From positions 325,001-389,000 of the forward strand of contig JABMCL010002259.1 of assembly GCA_018857735.1 (NCBI GenBank): a stretch of 64,000 nucleotides of DNA, given 5' to 3'. This document shows positions 34,141 to 45,815 of this stretch, piece by piece (the first letter of the stretch is position 1; every line of letters begins with the position of its first letter). The stretch comes from Alviniconcha marisindica. Taxonomy: Eukaryota; Mollusca; Gastropoda; Provannidae. Both the position numbers and the translations under genes were made by a program. Below the pieces are notes generated by a model. It searched no databases. It saw only the letters and a list, made by a program, of their open reading frames with translations, and had not been told where the DNA came from.

Positions 34141-37100
34141 GCTGGTTCAACAAGACGGGGTTGACAACAACGTCTTTATGAGGCTAAGTCAAATCTGCTT
34201 ATTTTGTTGGAAATTTTCCAGGAGAAAATGGCAAGAGTCCCTGAAAAGAACGAGTTAAAAAAAAAAGTACAGAAAGGCCTTAATCAGTGCACTTGTTTGG
34301 GGCTGGCAGTGGCGGAGCAGGGGGTCGGGTGGGGGTGGGGGGAAGACATGCAAACCGAAACGCCTATCACAGCATCGCTCTACTTTCACTTTCACCGTCT
34401 GACTTTCTTTTCTTTTTTTTGTATTTTTTTGTGTGGATGGGACTGTAAAAACTGGGTCACAGCAGCCAAACAAAGGAAGTAAACCAAGTATAGCTGTAAA
34501 CACAACTGAAAGGCAGAAAAGAGAGTGCAACTGAAGGCCTAGAGAGAGAGTACGCTGCAGACCCCAAAAGCTAGTGGAAAATGGAAGCCGAGTGTACGTA
34601 CGCTATACCAAATCAGCCAGCCCTACGTTTAAACAATACGGGCACCAAGCCGGCAGATCTTGTGTCCAAACAGCAGGCGTGCACAAGGGGAAAGCACTCC
34701 AAACTCCCCACAGCTTAAAGCAGACACTACAGAGCCATTAGCCGCACAACAAAACCACAGGCACTGAGACCGGCCCTGCAGGACATACAAGGCAGTACAA
34801 CCACAGAGGGCGCAGAGACTCACGGATACTGTTGGAAGGCAAGGTTTCGGAAATAATAGGGGAGGAGGGCTGGGGTGAATAGATAAGACTGACACACAAG
34901 CTCAGCGTAGCTTGTGGGGATAAACGGCTAGGCAAATGGAGAGACTTTTTTTTTTCTTTTTCTTTTTCTTTTTTCGTTTTTCTCCAGCTATGAGGCGAAT
35001 GAGCCGAGACAAAAAAAAAAAAAAAAAAAAAAACGCACACAAACTGAAGACAAAATCAGCAGAGCCGTGTATTAAGCAGCAACGGTCTAGCAACAGCCAA
35101 AACAACAAGGCGTCAGTCTTGATCCACACTCAGAGTGTAAAGAAGCGACCAGAGTCTGGCAGGTAGGTAGGCATGGAAAACGTCCCTTCCTTGACAGCCC
35201 AGCTAAAAAGGTAGCCGAAGCCAGCATGACACGCATCACCAGGCAACAGGAGACGACTACCAGGGCGTGTATCCATGACAACTGACCTGATGCGATCCGA
35301 GGAGGGAATCGGACAGGGGGGGTTCACAGGCTGCCTCACCAGAGTCTGAAATGCACTGTGTGAGCCACCATTTCATGGAACACACAGCCCAACACACGTA
35401 TGTCATTAACACATTTTTGGGGGTGGACCGTTGGCAGTCCAACTCGGGGCATTGTTTCATAAACAAGTCTTGACTGGCTTTATTGGCCTTCTATTGTTCC
35501 GTTCGGGAAGAAAAAAATAGCCCTCTTGCACACACACACACAGTTAAAACAAATCCTGGGATCAGAGAAACAAGATGACCACTGCTAAACGATCACTGTT
35601 TAGACACAAAGAATGCCATGAAGTTAAACAGAAAAAGAAAAAGAAGGGGAACTTAAAACACCTCTCCAACCAACAAAACTGGCTATTTCGGCCCTACATG
35701 GTCAGCAGCTGAACGCACTCCAAACCAAGAGGAAAACACGTGAGAGAAGACACACAGAAGGTAATATAAATAAGACTGCCGGTGGACTCCACGGGAAGAC
35801 TTAGGCATGTTTATGTGCAACAAAACCTGCAATTTCATTAACACTTCAAGCAAAGTATGCACACTCCAGAACACCAGTTTTCTGGAAAAGCAAAAACAGA
35901 TCATTCAAAAATGAACCAACACAAGCAGTTAAACAAAAATTATAAATAACAGCAATAATATTGCCCCCCCCCCCCCCCCCCCCACCCCGAAAAACAACAA
36001 CAAAAAACAAACAACCCACATACACACACACACAATAAATACATGTCCAAAATATGCAATATCAACAATATTCTAGACATTTTTAATTATTAGAATGGTC
36101 TACAAAAAAACAAAGAGCAAACCAAAAAAGACCCCCTCCCCATATTTTTGGGTAAAAATTAAACAACAAAAAAAATTAACAAATATCCATCATCTTTTGT
36201 AGAAAGTAGAAGACATAGCAGACAGACACTAAAGTAGAAGACATAGCAGACAGACACTAAGTCGGAGCAGAATGGGTGGAGACGGGGGATAACTGTGAAT
36301 ACACGGGGCGGCGCCACTGTTTGTCCGTCCATTGGAACGGGGAGAAAACAAAGCCAATGGTTCAGCCCTCCCCAGCCCTCCCAAGAACCAAAGTGCCTGA
36401 TGGATTAATTTCATACATCAGAATGCATTCAAAAAAAAAAAAAAAAAAAAAGGTCTATCCAAATGCATACTTGGCAAGACTCAGTTTCCATACACAGATA
36501 GGAACTGTACAATCTCATTCAGAACAGAAGCGCCAGAGTGACAAACGAGAACGCTCACTACAAGACATTAAAGGCACATTAATGTTCTCCAACTATTACA
36601 GTCTTTAGAACGACTGCGGAACAAGAAGTAATAAATATGTCGAAAATAAGATCAAAAAAGGTACAGATGAACTCAAACTACGGCGTGATGGTAGTCAGCG
36701 TTGAAAGAGATCCCCCCCACCTTCCCCCCCCCCGCCCCCCCCACCCTCCCACTTCTCACTTGGTCCACTGAAGGACAAGAGGCAATACCCTTTTTAGTAA
36801 GCAGAGCATGTAACTACGGCTTTAGAAATCATGACAATGTACCCCCTTCCCCGCACGCAACCCCCCGCAAATTTCAAAACAGAAAAGTAACTCACTAAAA
36901 GCAAAGTTTTTTTGTTTTTGTTTTTTTCCCTTAAAAAATTACTGCCCTCGCCCACCTTCCCAAGAGATTATAATAAATCTGGAATCGCGAATGTTTTTGT
37001 TCTTTGTTCCTTTTTCGTCTTCTTGAAGATTTAAAATTTTTTTTTAAACGAAACAAAAAACAGCATATTTTGTACTAAGTGGAAGAACATCACAGAACAT

Positions 37101-37444
37101 CAATGTTTGTGTGGTCAAACATACAAACACAGATTACACATTAGGAAACAACAACACCCCAATGTCTCCAAAAGTAGGATCTTTCAGTTTTTCATTGACA
37201 CATTTGATTCAAAACACATTTAAAGCGAGTTAACACGAACTACACAAACGTACTCATTACATTTGTGATCATGAATCGATCTAATAGAGTAACATTTTTC
37301 AAACAATTATACAACATAAAATTCAAGTTGTAGCACAGAAAATTCATTTTATTTCCCCAATTCCATTTCAAAATGTGTTTACTGTTTTCATTTTTTGTTT
37401 AAATCAAGACAAAAATACCAAGTCAATCAGTAATACAATCCCAA

Positions 37445-37457
<13 letters not shown>

Positions 37458-37508
<51 letters not shown>
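37458..37508. repeat. (GA)n microsatellite
   Basis: About 25 uninterrupted GA dinucleotides, following a short (TG)n tract. In muscleblind transcript sense this is (CU)n. Confidence 0.97.
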
Positions 37509-37510
<2 letters not shown>

Positions 37511-38255
37511 CACCAAAGTTACACTGCTGATCTGTTGTAAGGTTGGATTAGCATGTCCGGCAAAACGATCTTTTTTCACGCATGGTACCATGCAGGTCTT
37601 CCTATCGTGGACACATTTACTGACGGCCACATACATACTTGCTGCTATAATACGTGGAAGGAAAAAACAAAAACAAAAAACAAATAGTAGAAAGCTAGGA
37701 CATGAAGAGATCATTTTCGTTTGAACAGAAACCAATTTACCTCTTCTTCAGATTGTCTCCTATTTCTACTTCAAACTCAAACGTCAGCAATGACTGGTAT
37801 TTGCACTGGCAAAATCAAACATCACCGATGACTGGTATTAATTACCACTTCAAAATCAAACATCACCGATGACTTTGTCTGTTTCTTGTTTTGTTTATTC
37901 AAATTCCAAATCAAACATCACAGACGACGACTTTTATTCCTTTTCGAAGTCGAACATCACCGACAGCTGGTATTTCTACTTCAAAACCAAGACATACTCG
38001 TATTTCCACTTTAAAATCAGTTACCGATGGCTGATTTTTTTTTCTTCTTCTTCCAATCCCCAAACAAGTATCACTGATGACAATTTATATTCCTACAGGA
38101 AATCAGACCTCAGACTCGACAAGCGCCACGCCAAGCCTTCCAACAGATCAGCAACACGCAGACGGCACACAGCCCGAAAGTCAGCATGGCAACAAGGTCG
38201 ATCACCCGCCTCCCCCCTAGCCAAAAGAGTGAAGCAGCAGAGTTGTCTGCCCTAC

Positions 38256-38444
38256 CTCAAGACGGTCAGGTCTGGCTTGCGCCTTGGTAGGCATGGGCGT
38301 TGAGATGACACCCGGAATCTGTTGCGTAACCATGGTGCCGTCTGCTCCACCGGGCACTGCGACGGTGGGGATACCGTAAGGACCGAACTGGGGCAAGGAC
38401 GTGGGGACCGTGCTCAGGTAGTGTGGTGCCTGAAACAACCGCGC
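38256..38444 (-). CDS. mbl: muscleblind exon: linker ending in DRLE before finger 3
   Basis: A 189-nt exon (63 residues, phase 0 at both ends) starts ARLFQAPHYL and ends KAQARPDRLE. The final DRLE directly before the next exon's VCREFQRG is the diagnostic muscleblind junction (human MBNL1 has TDRLE then VCREYQRG). The rest is a Pro/Val/Thr-rich linker with repeated Pro-containing turns (FGPYGIPTVAV, QQIPGVISTPMP) and no predicted fold. The acceptor is TTGTATGCAG|GCG and the donor GAG|GTAGGG. A second in-frame acceptor, TTGTTTCAG|GCA, lies 15 nt inside the exon and would remove the first five residues, ARLFQ. The identification is strong because of the DRLE end and the phase match. Confidence 0.88.
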
Positions 38445-39142
38445 CTGCATACAATAAAGATACATCAGTCAACATGGGGTCGAGTCAAGGCTGCTCGCGG
38501 GGACCTTCGTACCCCTCCAACACTATCCTTCCACAGCAGTTACAACGACTCCAGCCCCTAGCCAAGTACCCTGCGCAGGGCGGAAAGTCAGTCAGTAGCT
38601 GGTGTTCGTCCACCGGGGCCAAGAAGGGACCAACTCGAAAACTAAGCGATTTTACTTCTTTCATAGTTTAGTTTGTAGATTTGTTTGATGCTTGAAATGG
38701 GTCTGAAAAGGTACGCTTGTTTTACAACGTCCCCTTAAAACCGCTGTTCTTTTGAACCCTTTAGTGTTTTTGGATTTTCTTTAAGAACGCTTAGTCATCT
38801 CTGTTTCCCATTTTTCTTTCTTCTTCGGTTGCTGGACATTTAACGCCCACTCAACCGCGAATGTCGTCGATACCGGGGCGAATCACACGTCTTCACATCC
38901 TAAGGTTGCCTGACGTCTGAAGCCTCTCTGCGTCCAGCGAGGACGGGACGAGGGCAGCCAGCTGAATGAAGGGGAACGGCAGAAAGGAGACGGGAAAGGA
39001 GCGCTACCAGGGGGTGAAGAACGCGATGCTGCTTCAGACCCACTGACGGAGCGAGAGCTTGGACCTCCGGTAGCTCTAGATTTCAGGGGGTGGGGGGGGC
39101 GGTGCTTTAATTTCAGGACTTTTCCATAGTCACATACACGCC

Positions 39143-39232
39143 ATCGCCAGTGGCCCAAGTGGTAAGGCGTTCGCGGGGAGTGGGGTGGGGGGGGGCAGAG
39201 GGCGCAGGTTCAGTTTCGGACCCGCTGACGTT
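39143..39232 (+). mobile_element. possible degenerate tRNA-derived SINE head
   Basis: GCCAGTGGCCCAAGTGGTAAGGCGTTCG resembles a tRNA box A region, and GCGCAGGTTCAGTTTCGGAC about 60 bp later loosely resembles box B, with a poly-G insertion between them. The match is imperfect. Confidence 0.35.
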
Positions 39233-39692
39233 TCTCCGCGAAAGCTGTGACGCATGAACGTCGTCTTGCGACGTTGCGCAGTTTCGACTCTCGGTCGAGA
39301 CAGGGTGAAGGGACTTTTTCAGCTCTTCCGAGCCAACACTCGTTCAGACTCGTCAGTTTTCATCTCAGTCGCCTTCGTGAGCGCAGCATGCAGTTTAGAT
39401 CGTTTCTGGTGCCCACCTCTCCACAAAGGTGGTAAGGAAAACACGCATAAGAAAAACGTGCGGCACAGCTGCCAGAAACGATGGGAGCAGTTACTGGCAA
39501 AATCAAACCAGAGCGAAACCAACGACGGGGAAGGGTGAGTGTGTAATATTTGAATAGAACAGACCATTACTATTTTCTAACCCTGCCTTTGGGTACAGCT
39601 TCCTTTTGAAACTGCACAGTGCGCTACGCTAGCCCTGCTGACACAGACTTCACTAACCTGGCGAGTTGCCGTTCTCTCCTACCGGCACTGAG

Positions 39693-40066
39693 GCCTTGCC
39701 TACACTAAACAGGCTGGGAACCAAACATTCCCCCTACCTTGCCTACACTAAACAGGCTGGGAACCAAACATTCCCCCTACCTTGCCTACACTAAACAGGC
39801 TGGGAACCAAACATTTCCCTTACCTTGCCTACACTAAACAGGCTGGGAACCAAAGATCCCCCCCACCTTGCCTACACTAAACAGGCTGGGAACCAAAGAT
39901 CCCCCCACCTTGTCTACACTAAACAGGCTGGGAACCAAAGATCCCCCCCACCTTGCCTACACTAAACAGGCTGGGAACCAAAGATCCTCCCACCTTGCCT
40001 ACACTAAACAGGCTGGGAACCAAAGATCCCCCCTACCTTGCCTACACTAAACAGGCTGGGAAGATT
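39693..40066. repeat. 42-bp minisatellite, about nine copies
   Basis: The unit is CCTTGCCTACACTAAACAGG followed by CTGGGAACCAAAGATCCCCC. Two sub-families occur: the left copies have ACATTCCCCCTA and the right copies AGATCCCCCCCA. Confidence 0.95.
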
Positions 40067-41412
40067 ACCTTGCCACTAAACAGGCAGGAAGAGGGGGGGG
40101 GGGCAACCATCACGGAGTGTTCACCAACACTAGAGGAGACTACCAGTGGGGCGCAGAAATTTGAAGTGAACTGAGGAACTTCCTACCAAGTACAGAGTTG
40201 GATGGAGGGGGAGAACTCTAAAATAAATAATGTATGTCATACCTGTAGGCTAAAGTGGCAAAATAACAAACAAGAGGGAGAGAGAGAGGGGGGGAAAAGG
40301 GTTGAAGATCTCTGAAACAAGCAGAAAGAGGCCCTCGATTTGCATCACGAAACACTGGCTCTCTGGATTTTGTTGGGTGCAAAAGGGATCTTCATAGAAG
40401 AATATTAGTCAACTATAATAGCACTACAGTTACAAAAGGGGGAAAAAAATGAGCGGAAGATAATTCAGTACTCCCTTAATAAACAAACAGACAAAAAACT
40501 AAAATCACACCAACTAAAGATATTTACAAAGAAACAGGGAAACAGAAACATTGCGCAAGAGTACCTGGCCGTCTAAACAAAAACAAAACTCTTAACAAAT
40601 AAACAAGTTCTAAAGCAAACATCTGCACCCCCAAGACAAACAAACTGTTATAAATACAACTACTGGCATTAAACTCTCCAAAAAAAAGAAAGCAAGAAAG
40701 TCTTCATAACAGCATCATGCAAATGCGGTAAGTCTCCATGCACATACTTCTTTCGGGGGTCTGAAAAAGTCTGTGCAGCATGCCTACACAAGGTCAACAA
40801 GTAAGCACGGAAGCTAGCCGTTGGCAGTCAAGGCAGTAGCAACACGGATGCAGTTTGGCCGGGGCAGCAACGAGCAAAGAGCAAAAAAAGCAAGACATGC
40901 CAGGATGCTCCAAGAAACAGGGCTGTGTGCACATTCCACGCTGCGAGTTTGGCCCACCGTCCTGTCGACTCTGCCACGGTTGGTGGCGTCACAGCCGCCA
41001 AAACGGACAAGAAACTGACTGTTTTCCGTCAGTGCATGAAAGAAAGGGGGTCTGTGACTGGCTGTGACAATCAACCTGCGGCAGTCATCACAGGGGGCAA
41101 GCCTTTCGTCGCGGCGTGAAGTGTGGACACTGTGATGAGTATATGAATCAATGTACCGGCAACAGATTGGGGGATTTAAAAAGAAAATCGTTTTACTCCC
41201 GACGTGTACGGCCAAAAAACACTCGCTAACAATTGTTTTGATATCACTGGCCAGTCGATCGACTTAGTATGAATTGGAGAAACGCAATTATCAGTCATTG
41301 GTTGGGGCTGGGGGTGGGGGGTGGGAGTTTGGATAAACATCACCTGAAACACTTCAATCTGGATACAATCAAAATATGGTTGCTACGTATGGACGTTACG
41401 TGTAAGAGTATC

Positions 41413-41414
<2 letters not shown>

Positions 41415-41473
<59 letters not shown>
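41415..41473. repeat. (GA)n microsatellite
   Basis: About 29 GA dinucleotides with a second short GA tract at 41503-41520. Confidence 0.97.
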
Positions 41474-41475
<2 letters not shown>

Positions 41476-41574
41476 ACATGAGAGCAGTAGACGAGAGAAC
41501 ATGAGAGAGAGAGAGAGAGAAGAGAATCAGTGACGAACTCGGGCGGTAGCGGAGGACGAGGATGCGAAGCTTAC

Positions 41575-41628
41575 AAAAGAAGCAGGGTGGCTGACATGGG
41601 CGGGGCGGCTCTGGGATGTGACGGCAGC
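41575..41628 (-). CDS. possible alternative linker exon (54 nt)
   Basis: The segment between acceptor TTCTATTTTTAG|GCT and donor TTT|GTAAGC is 54 nt with no stop in phase 0. It encodes AAVTSQSRPAHVSHPASF. It lies between two phase-0 linker exons, so it could be included without a frameshift. The Ser/Pro/Ala-rich composition suits the muscleblind linker, but there is no recognisable homology and such a segment can arise by chance. Confidence 0.27.
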
Positions 41629-42656
41629 CTAAAAATAGAAATGCCATAACGGTCATATAAGCCTTGTATGGTCACACAATGTGGTGTCATAATCCAGCAA
41701 CATGCGGCCGCTCCTCCCGTCCAAACGGTTGCTGGAAAATTACAACAACAGTAAAAAGGTCCAAGATTTGCCATTTTCTAGCTTCACAAACCAAGATGCA
41801 AAATAAAAAGAACTATCAACAACTACAATATGTTCTCAGCAATTTCCACACACATGAAACGTTCATGTATATTATCCCAAAGGCCCCCCCCCCCCCCCAC
41901 CCCCAAATTAAATTTTTAGGTTACTTTCATCGTTTTTGTTGTTGCTGTTTGCTTGTTTCAAATTTAAAGCTATACAAACCATGACTATTTGTGCGCAGAT
42001 ATCGTCATAATGACAACATGCAACATTAAAGCAATTCAAGCATTTAGCAACATTAATATAGCAACATTAAAACAATTCAAGCATTTAGCAACATTAATAT
42101 AGCAACATTAAAACAATTCAAGCATTTAAAACCATTAAATTTATTAGCTTGAAGTTAATTGAAATCACACACACACACAGCACACGCACAGCACAAGCAC
42201 AACAAACAAAACAACCACAACAACACTGCTTGCTATTAAAAAGCTCAAAAGGAAGAAGCACAACAAAATCAAAAACATACTGGACCAAAGGGCTAACATG
42301 TTTCGCAGTTACGACTGCATAATATGACAGCACGTTCTGCAGTGGATCCTTTAGCATAAGCACGAACAAACGTTAACATCGCTTAGCGCAATATAAAAGC
42401 GCACAATAACGTCATGTTTGTAATAAAAACAACAACCGAATTATAAACAATTTTTAGAATTGGAAACAATTCACTGCATGAAACAGCTTAGAAACATTTA
42501 CAATTCAATGCTCTTTGAAAAAATACTTCTCTCTCGTCTTTTTTTCTTTTCTTCTTTTGTTTCGAGGAAAGGGGGCGGAGGGGTGATTGCGTCAGGACTT
42601 AACCGTATGTTCATAGGTCCGCCACACGTGAAAGTGATTATGCAAGTACAAGCATC

Positions 42657-42657
<1 letters not shown>

Positions 42658-42699
<42 letters not shown>

Positions 42700-42720
42700 A
42701 TATATAGTATATATATTATA
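42658..42720. repeat. (TA)n microsatellite
   Basis: An AT dinucleotide tract of about 60 bp with an internal self-complementary tail (TATAATATATAGTATATATA), able to form a hairpin. Confidence 0.95.
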
Positions 42721-43164
42721 CAAGCTGCATTTCCAAAGAACAATGTTAGCTATTCCTGTAACACACACACACACACAAACACACGCACGCACAAAACAAC
42801 CACACACACACACTCACTCACACACATAACACACACATAGCACAGACACACAGACGGGGGAGGGGGTCCAAAGGTCACAAAAGGGGAATTGGAAGAAAAA
42901 CCGAAGCACCCGTTTCCTCAAGGCTACAGCACTTGAGTCCGCCAAACACACGCCCCTCACTGTGTCATCATCCAAACAGTCAGACTCCTCTTCGTTTCAA
43001 TTAGTTTTCATATAAACAGGAAGTGACGTTCCGACGGCAGAGCTCATTCGGGGCGGAAGGAATGGCTGGAACTGTTTACTTCCGGTCGTCCACAGCTCGG
43101 CTCACACCGCAGTGTAACGACAGGTTTTGGTGGTTTTCCAACAGAGATATTACAGCAAGTGCCG

Positions 43165-43209
<45 letters not shown>

Positions 43210-44094
43210 AGTGAGTGAGTGTATGTGTGTGTGTGTGTCAGTGTACGTGCGCGCGCGTGTGTGCGCGCGCGCGCGCACGCGTGTGTGTGTGTATGTGTAC
43301 ACATTTACCGCAACTGTAGTGTGTGTTTACTACAGCAAGTGGGGTGTCTCGAGTTGAAACAACAACATCGCACGTCCAGCCAGCACCATGAGAGCTCTAC
43401 CGACTCGTCACCGATCATCCGACTCCACATCTCAGTCACCCGCAATATCTGAGTCACTTCTGCCCAAACGAGACCCCTTCCCTTTTCGCCCCTGTTTGGC
43501 AGACTCAAGGGCATAGAGAAGCAGAGAGCAGGGGAGACGGCACAAGCCAGTCACGCTGAAAGCAAGCACAGCTACCCCCCAGAGTGAACAGGGGACGGGC
43601 GGCGCTGTCCCACAGCAAGTATGGGATGAGCCGGGTCAAAAGACGAGCCACAAAGCCCAACTCCCCGAAGCAAGCAAAGCAGTGAATGAGCGAGACAGCA
43701 ATAACAGCGCACAGCCGAACACAGCCGCAAGGGAGCGCACGCACGCACAAGCCGACTGCGCCACACTGTTTGTTTTGTGTGCACGACGAGGGCAAGCGTT
43801 TCACGGTGGCGGCAACGACAAGCAACGAAGCATGCGAGCGGTGTCACGACTCAAGCGGTGTCACGACTCAAGCGGTGCTAGACAGCACGCCCCTGCGTGG
43901 TGGATAAACAAGCCTCGGGGTAAGCAGCGGCGGGGAAAACAAACAAACAAACAAACAAACAAACACCCCAATCTGAATAACCAATAATAAATATACCAAG
44001 AAAAAAGGCAAATGGCTGACTGCGGGGTGGGAGAGAGGGAGGAGGTGAGGGAGGGGTGGTGGTGGTGGTGGTACCCAGGGTACGCCGGATTTCG

Positions 44095-44136
44095 GTGTGT
44101 GTGTGCGCGCGTGTGTATACGTGCGTGCGTGCGTGC

Positions 44137-44194
<58 letters not shown>

Positions 44195-44233
44195 CAGAGA
44201 GACAGAGTGCGTGCGAGCGTATGTACGTGTGCA

Positions 44234-44287
<54 letters not shown>

Positions 44288-44293
44288 TGTGAC
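44095..44293. repeat. compound (GT)n/(GC)n/(GA)n microsatellite
   Basis: Alternating GTGT, GCGTGC, GCGCGC and GAGACAGA blocks cover about 200 bp. The purine-pyrimidine alternation favours Z-DNA. Confidence 0.94.
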
Positions 44294-45106
44294 CGTGCGT
44301 GCTGACAGATGCGGGGGATATCAATCTAGAAACGGAGTGAGAACAAGCTGTGAAACAAATAAATGTAAAGCCAATGAAGATGACCATCATGTCCCACACT
44401 GACGAAACCCGAGTCCGGACAACAGACCGGCAAACACACCAAGTGTTTAAAAGAAATCCCTACCCACCCCCCCAAAAAAAAAGCAGAAGAAGAGAAATAA
44501 AACAAATTAAAAAAGACAGAAAAACAAACTATTTAGTATGAACATCATCAATATGTAACCGAACACGACATTTTCTCTGAAAACAATCAAGCAAAGGAGA
44601 CATTATGCACCAAAGCACAAAAACAAAACCGATACACAACTTGCAAGCGAATACATACAATTTTAAGGGCTTGAGATTTAAAAGAAAAAGAAAAAAAAAA
44701 GAAGAAAAAAAAGCTGTAATACGTCAGTGTCACCGACTGGAACCAGACTCAAGCAGAGGTCAAACAGTCTGCTATAAATACTACATAGCTATACACACAC
44801 CACACCACAGCGATTAAACTGAACTTTGAAATTCTTTATTAAGACATAATGAAAGCGCGTTTACAAAGGGAAAGAACTAGATCTAGCTGCACCAGTGAGT
44901 ACCATACTCTTCTAGGTGAACTAGATCTAGTACTTTGTGTGCTTGTATGTCTGTTTATAATAGGAAAGGCCTTACGCTCCCAAGCAGCTTTTCTCTGAAG
45001 GGAAGTTTTCTTCGTCGTCGTCTTTCTATCATTTTTTTTTTTTTTTTTTTAAATGTGCGAACAGTCCAAAGCTCTGCAAAGGTCTAATGTACAGTCCACA
45101 ACACAC

Positions 45107-45116
45107 AGCGCGCGCG

Positions 45117-45173
<57 letters not shown>
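45107..45173. repeat. (CG)n(CA)n microsatellite
   Basis: About eight GC dinucleotides run directly into about 26 CA dinucleotides. Confidence 0.96.
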
Positions 45174-45175
<2 letters not shown>

Positions 45176-45755
45176 ATTGGTCCCATCCTCTGTAGTTTCT
45201 ATATTTTCCCGCCCAGTCCCCGAAGAAGCCCTGCGTGGGTCAGGGGTGAATAATCTGGATTTCTCCCTATGATGATCATCGTTATCACAAAGTGTTGATT
45301 ACTATTAACAGTTCAAAAGAGCTGAGGAAGAGACTATACAAATTTGGATTTCTTCCCTCTATGACCATCATCATTTTCAGCAAGTGCAGATTACTATTAA
45401 CTAATTAAAAAGAGCTGTAGAAGAGACTACATACATATTCAATCATTCACGTATTTCCATATTCATTCATCCTCATCGCAACTATTATTTCTTATTTCCC
45501 TGCCCAGTCCACGATGGGTGAAAATTCAGATTTTCCTTCCCCATTTCTCATCTCATCTTCATAGATATCCTTCTTCTTTTTTAAACCTCTAGAGGAGACT
45601 GGACTGACATACATTCAATGGTGTGCAAGGTGTGTGTACACACGAAAGCAGAGCTAGTGCAAGTTGACACACAGACAGAGAGGCAGAAAGCAACGGTTGC
45701 GGAGGAGGAGGAGGAGGAGGAGAGAAGACAACAGGGCAGAAGTGTTACCACTAAC

Positions 45756-45815
45756 CACGTAGGGTATCTGTCCAGGCAGAACGGCAGTGGGGTAGGCCAT
45801 GGGTTTGCCTCCAGT
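45756..45815 (-). CDS. mbl: muscleblind exon: inter-finger linker (60 nt)
   Basis: A 60-nt exon, phase 0 at both ends, encodes 20 residues: TGGKPMAYPT followed by AVLPGQIPYV. It has no domain and belongs to the Pro/Ala-rich linker between fingers 2 and 3. In the family this linker is poorly conserved and often split into several exons. The acceptor is TTTTTTGGCGTTTGAG|ACT, with only a modest pyrimidine tract, and the donor is GTG|GTTAGT, which is weaker than consensus. These boundaries were chosen because they keep phase 0 with both neighbours. A second GT (GTTAGTG|GTAACA, 7 nt downstream) would break the frame. The peptide reads like a muscleblind linker, but the exon rests on splice sites and frame only. 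It could be longer at its 5' end. Confidence 0.66.

Larger units (their letters stand above)
32188..38255 (-). other. mbl: muscleblind intron before fingers 3/4
   Basis: A 6.1-kb intron with two minisatellites (32717-33072 and about 33213-34140), poly-A/T tracts near 34945-35030, a poly-C run at 35958-35983, a 25-bp direct duplication near 36211-36262 and a (GA)n tract at 37458-37508. Around 37790-38090 are four or five loose copies of AAATCAAACATCACCGATGA. No further exon was recognised. Confidence 0.7.
38445..45755 (-). other. mbl: muscleblind linker intron
   Basis: A 7.3-kb intron containing a possible SINE head near 39150, a 42-bp minisatellite at 39693-40066, (GA)n at 41415-41473, (TA)n at 42658-42720, (GT)n/(GC)n tracts at 43168-43290 and 44095-44293, and (CG)n(CA)n at 45107-45173. 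One candidate 54-nt exon lies at 41575-41628. Confidence 0.68.

Noticed and set aside
40814..41215. 133-codon minus-strand frame and opposing Cys-rich plus-strand frames
   Set aside because: The frames overlap on both strands, the Cys/His spacing is irregular and there are no splice sites consistent with the muscleblind phases.
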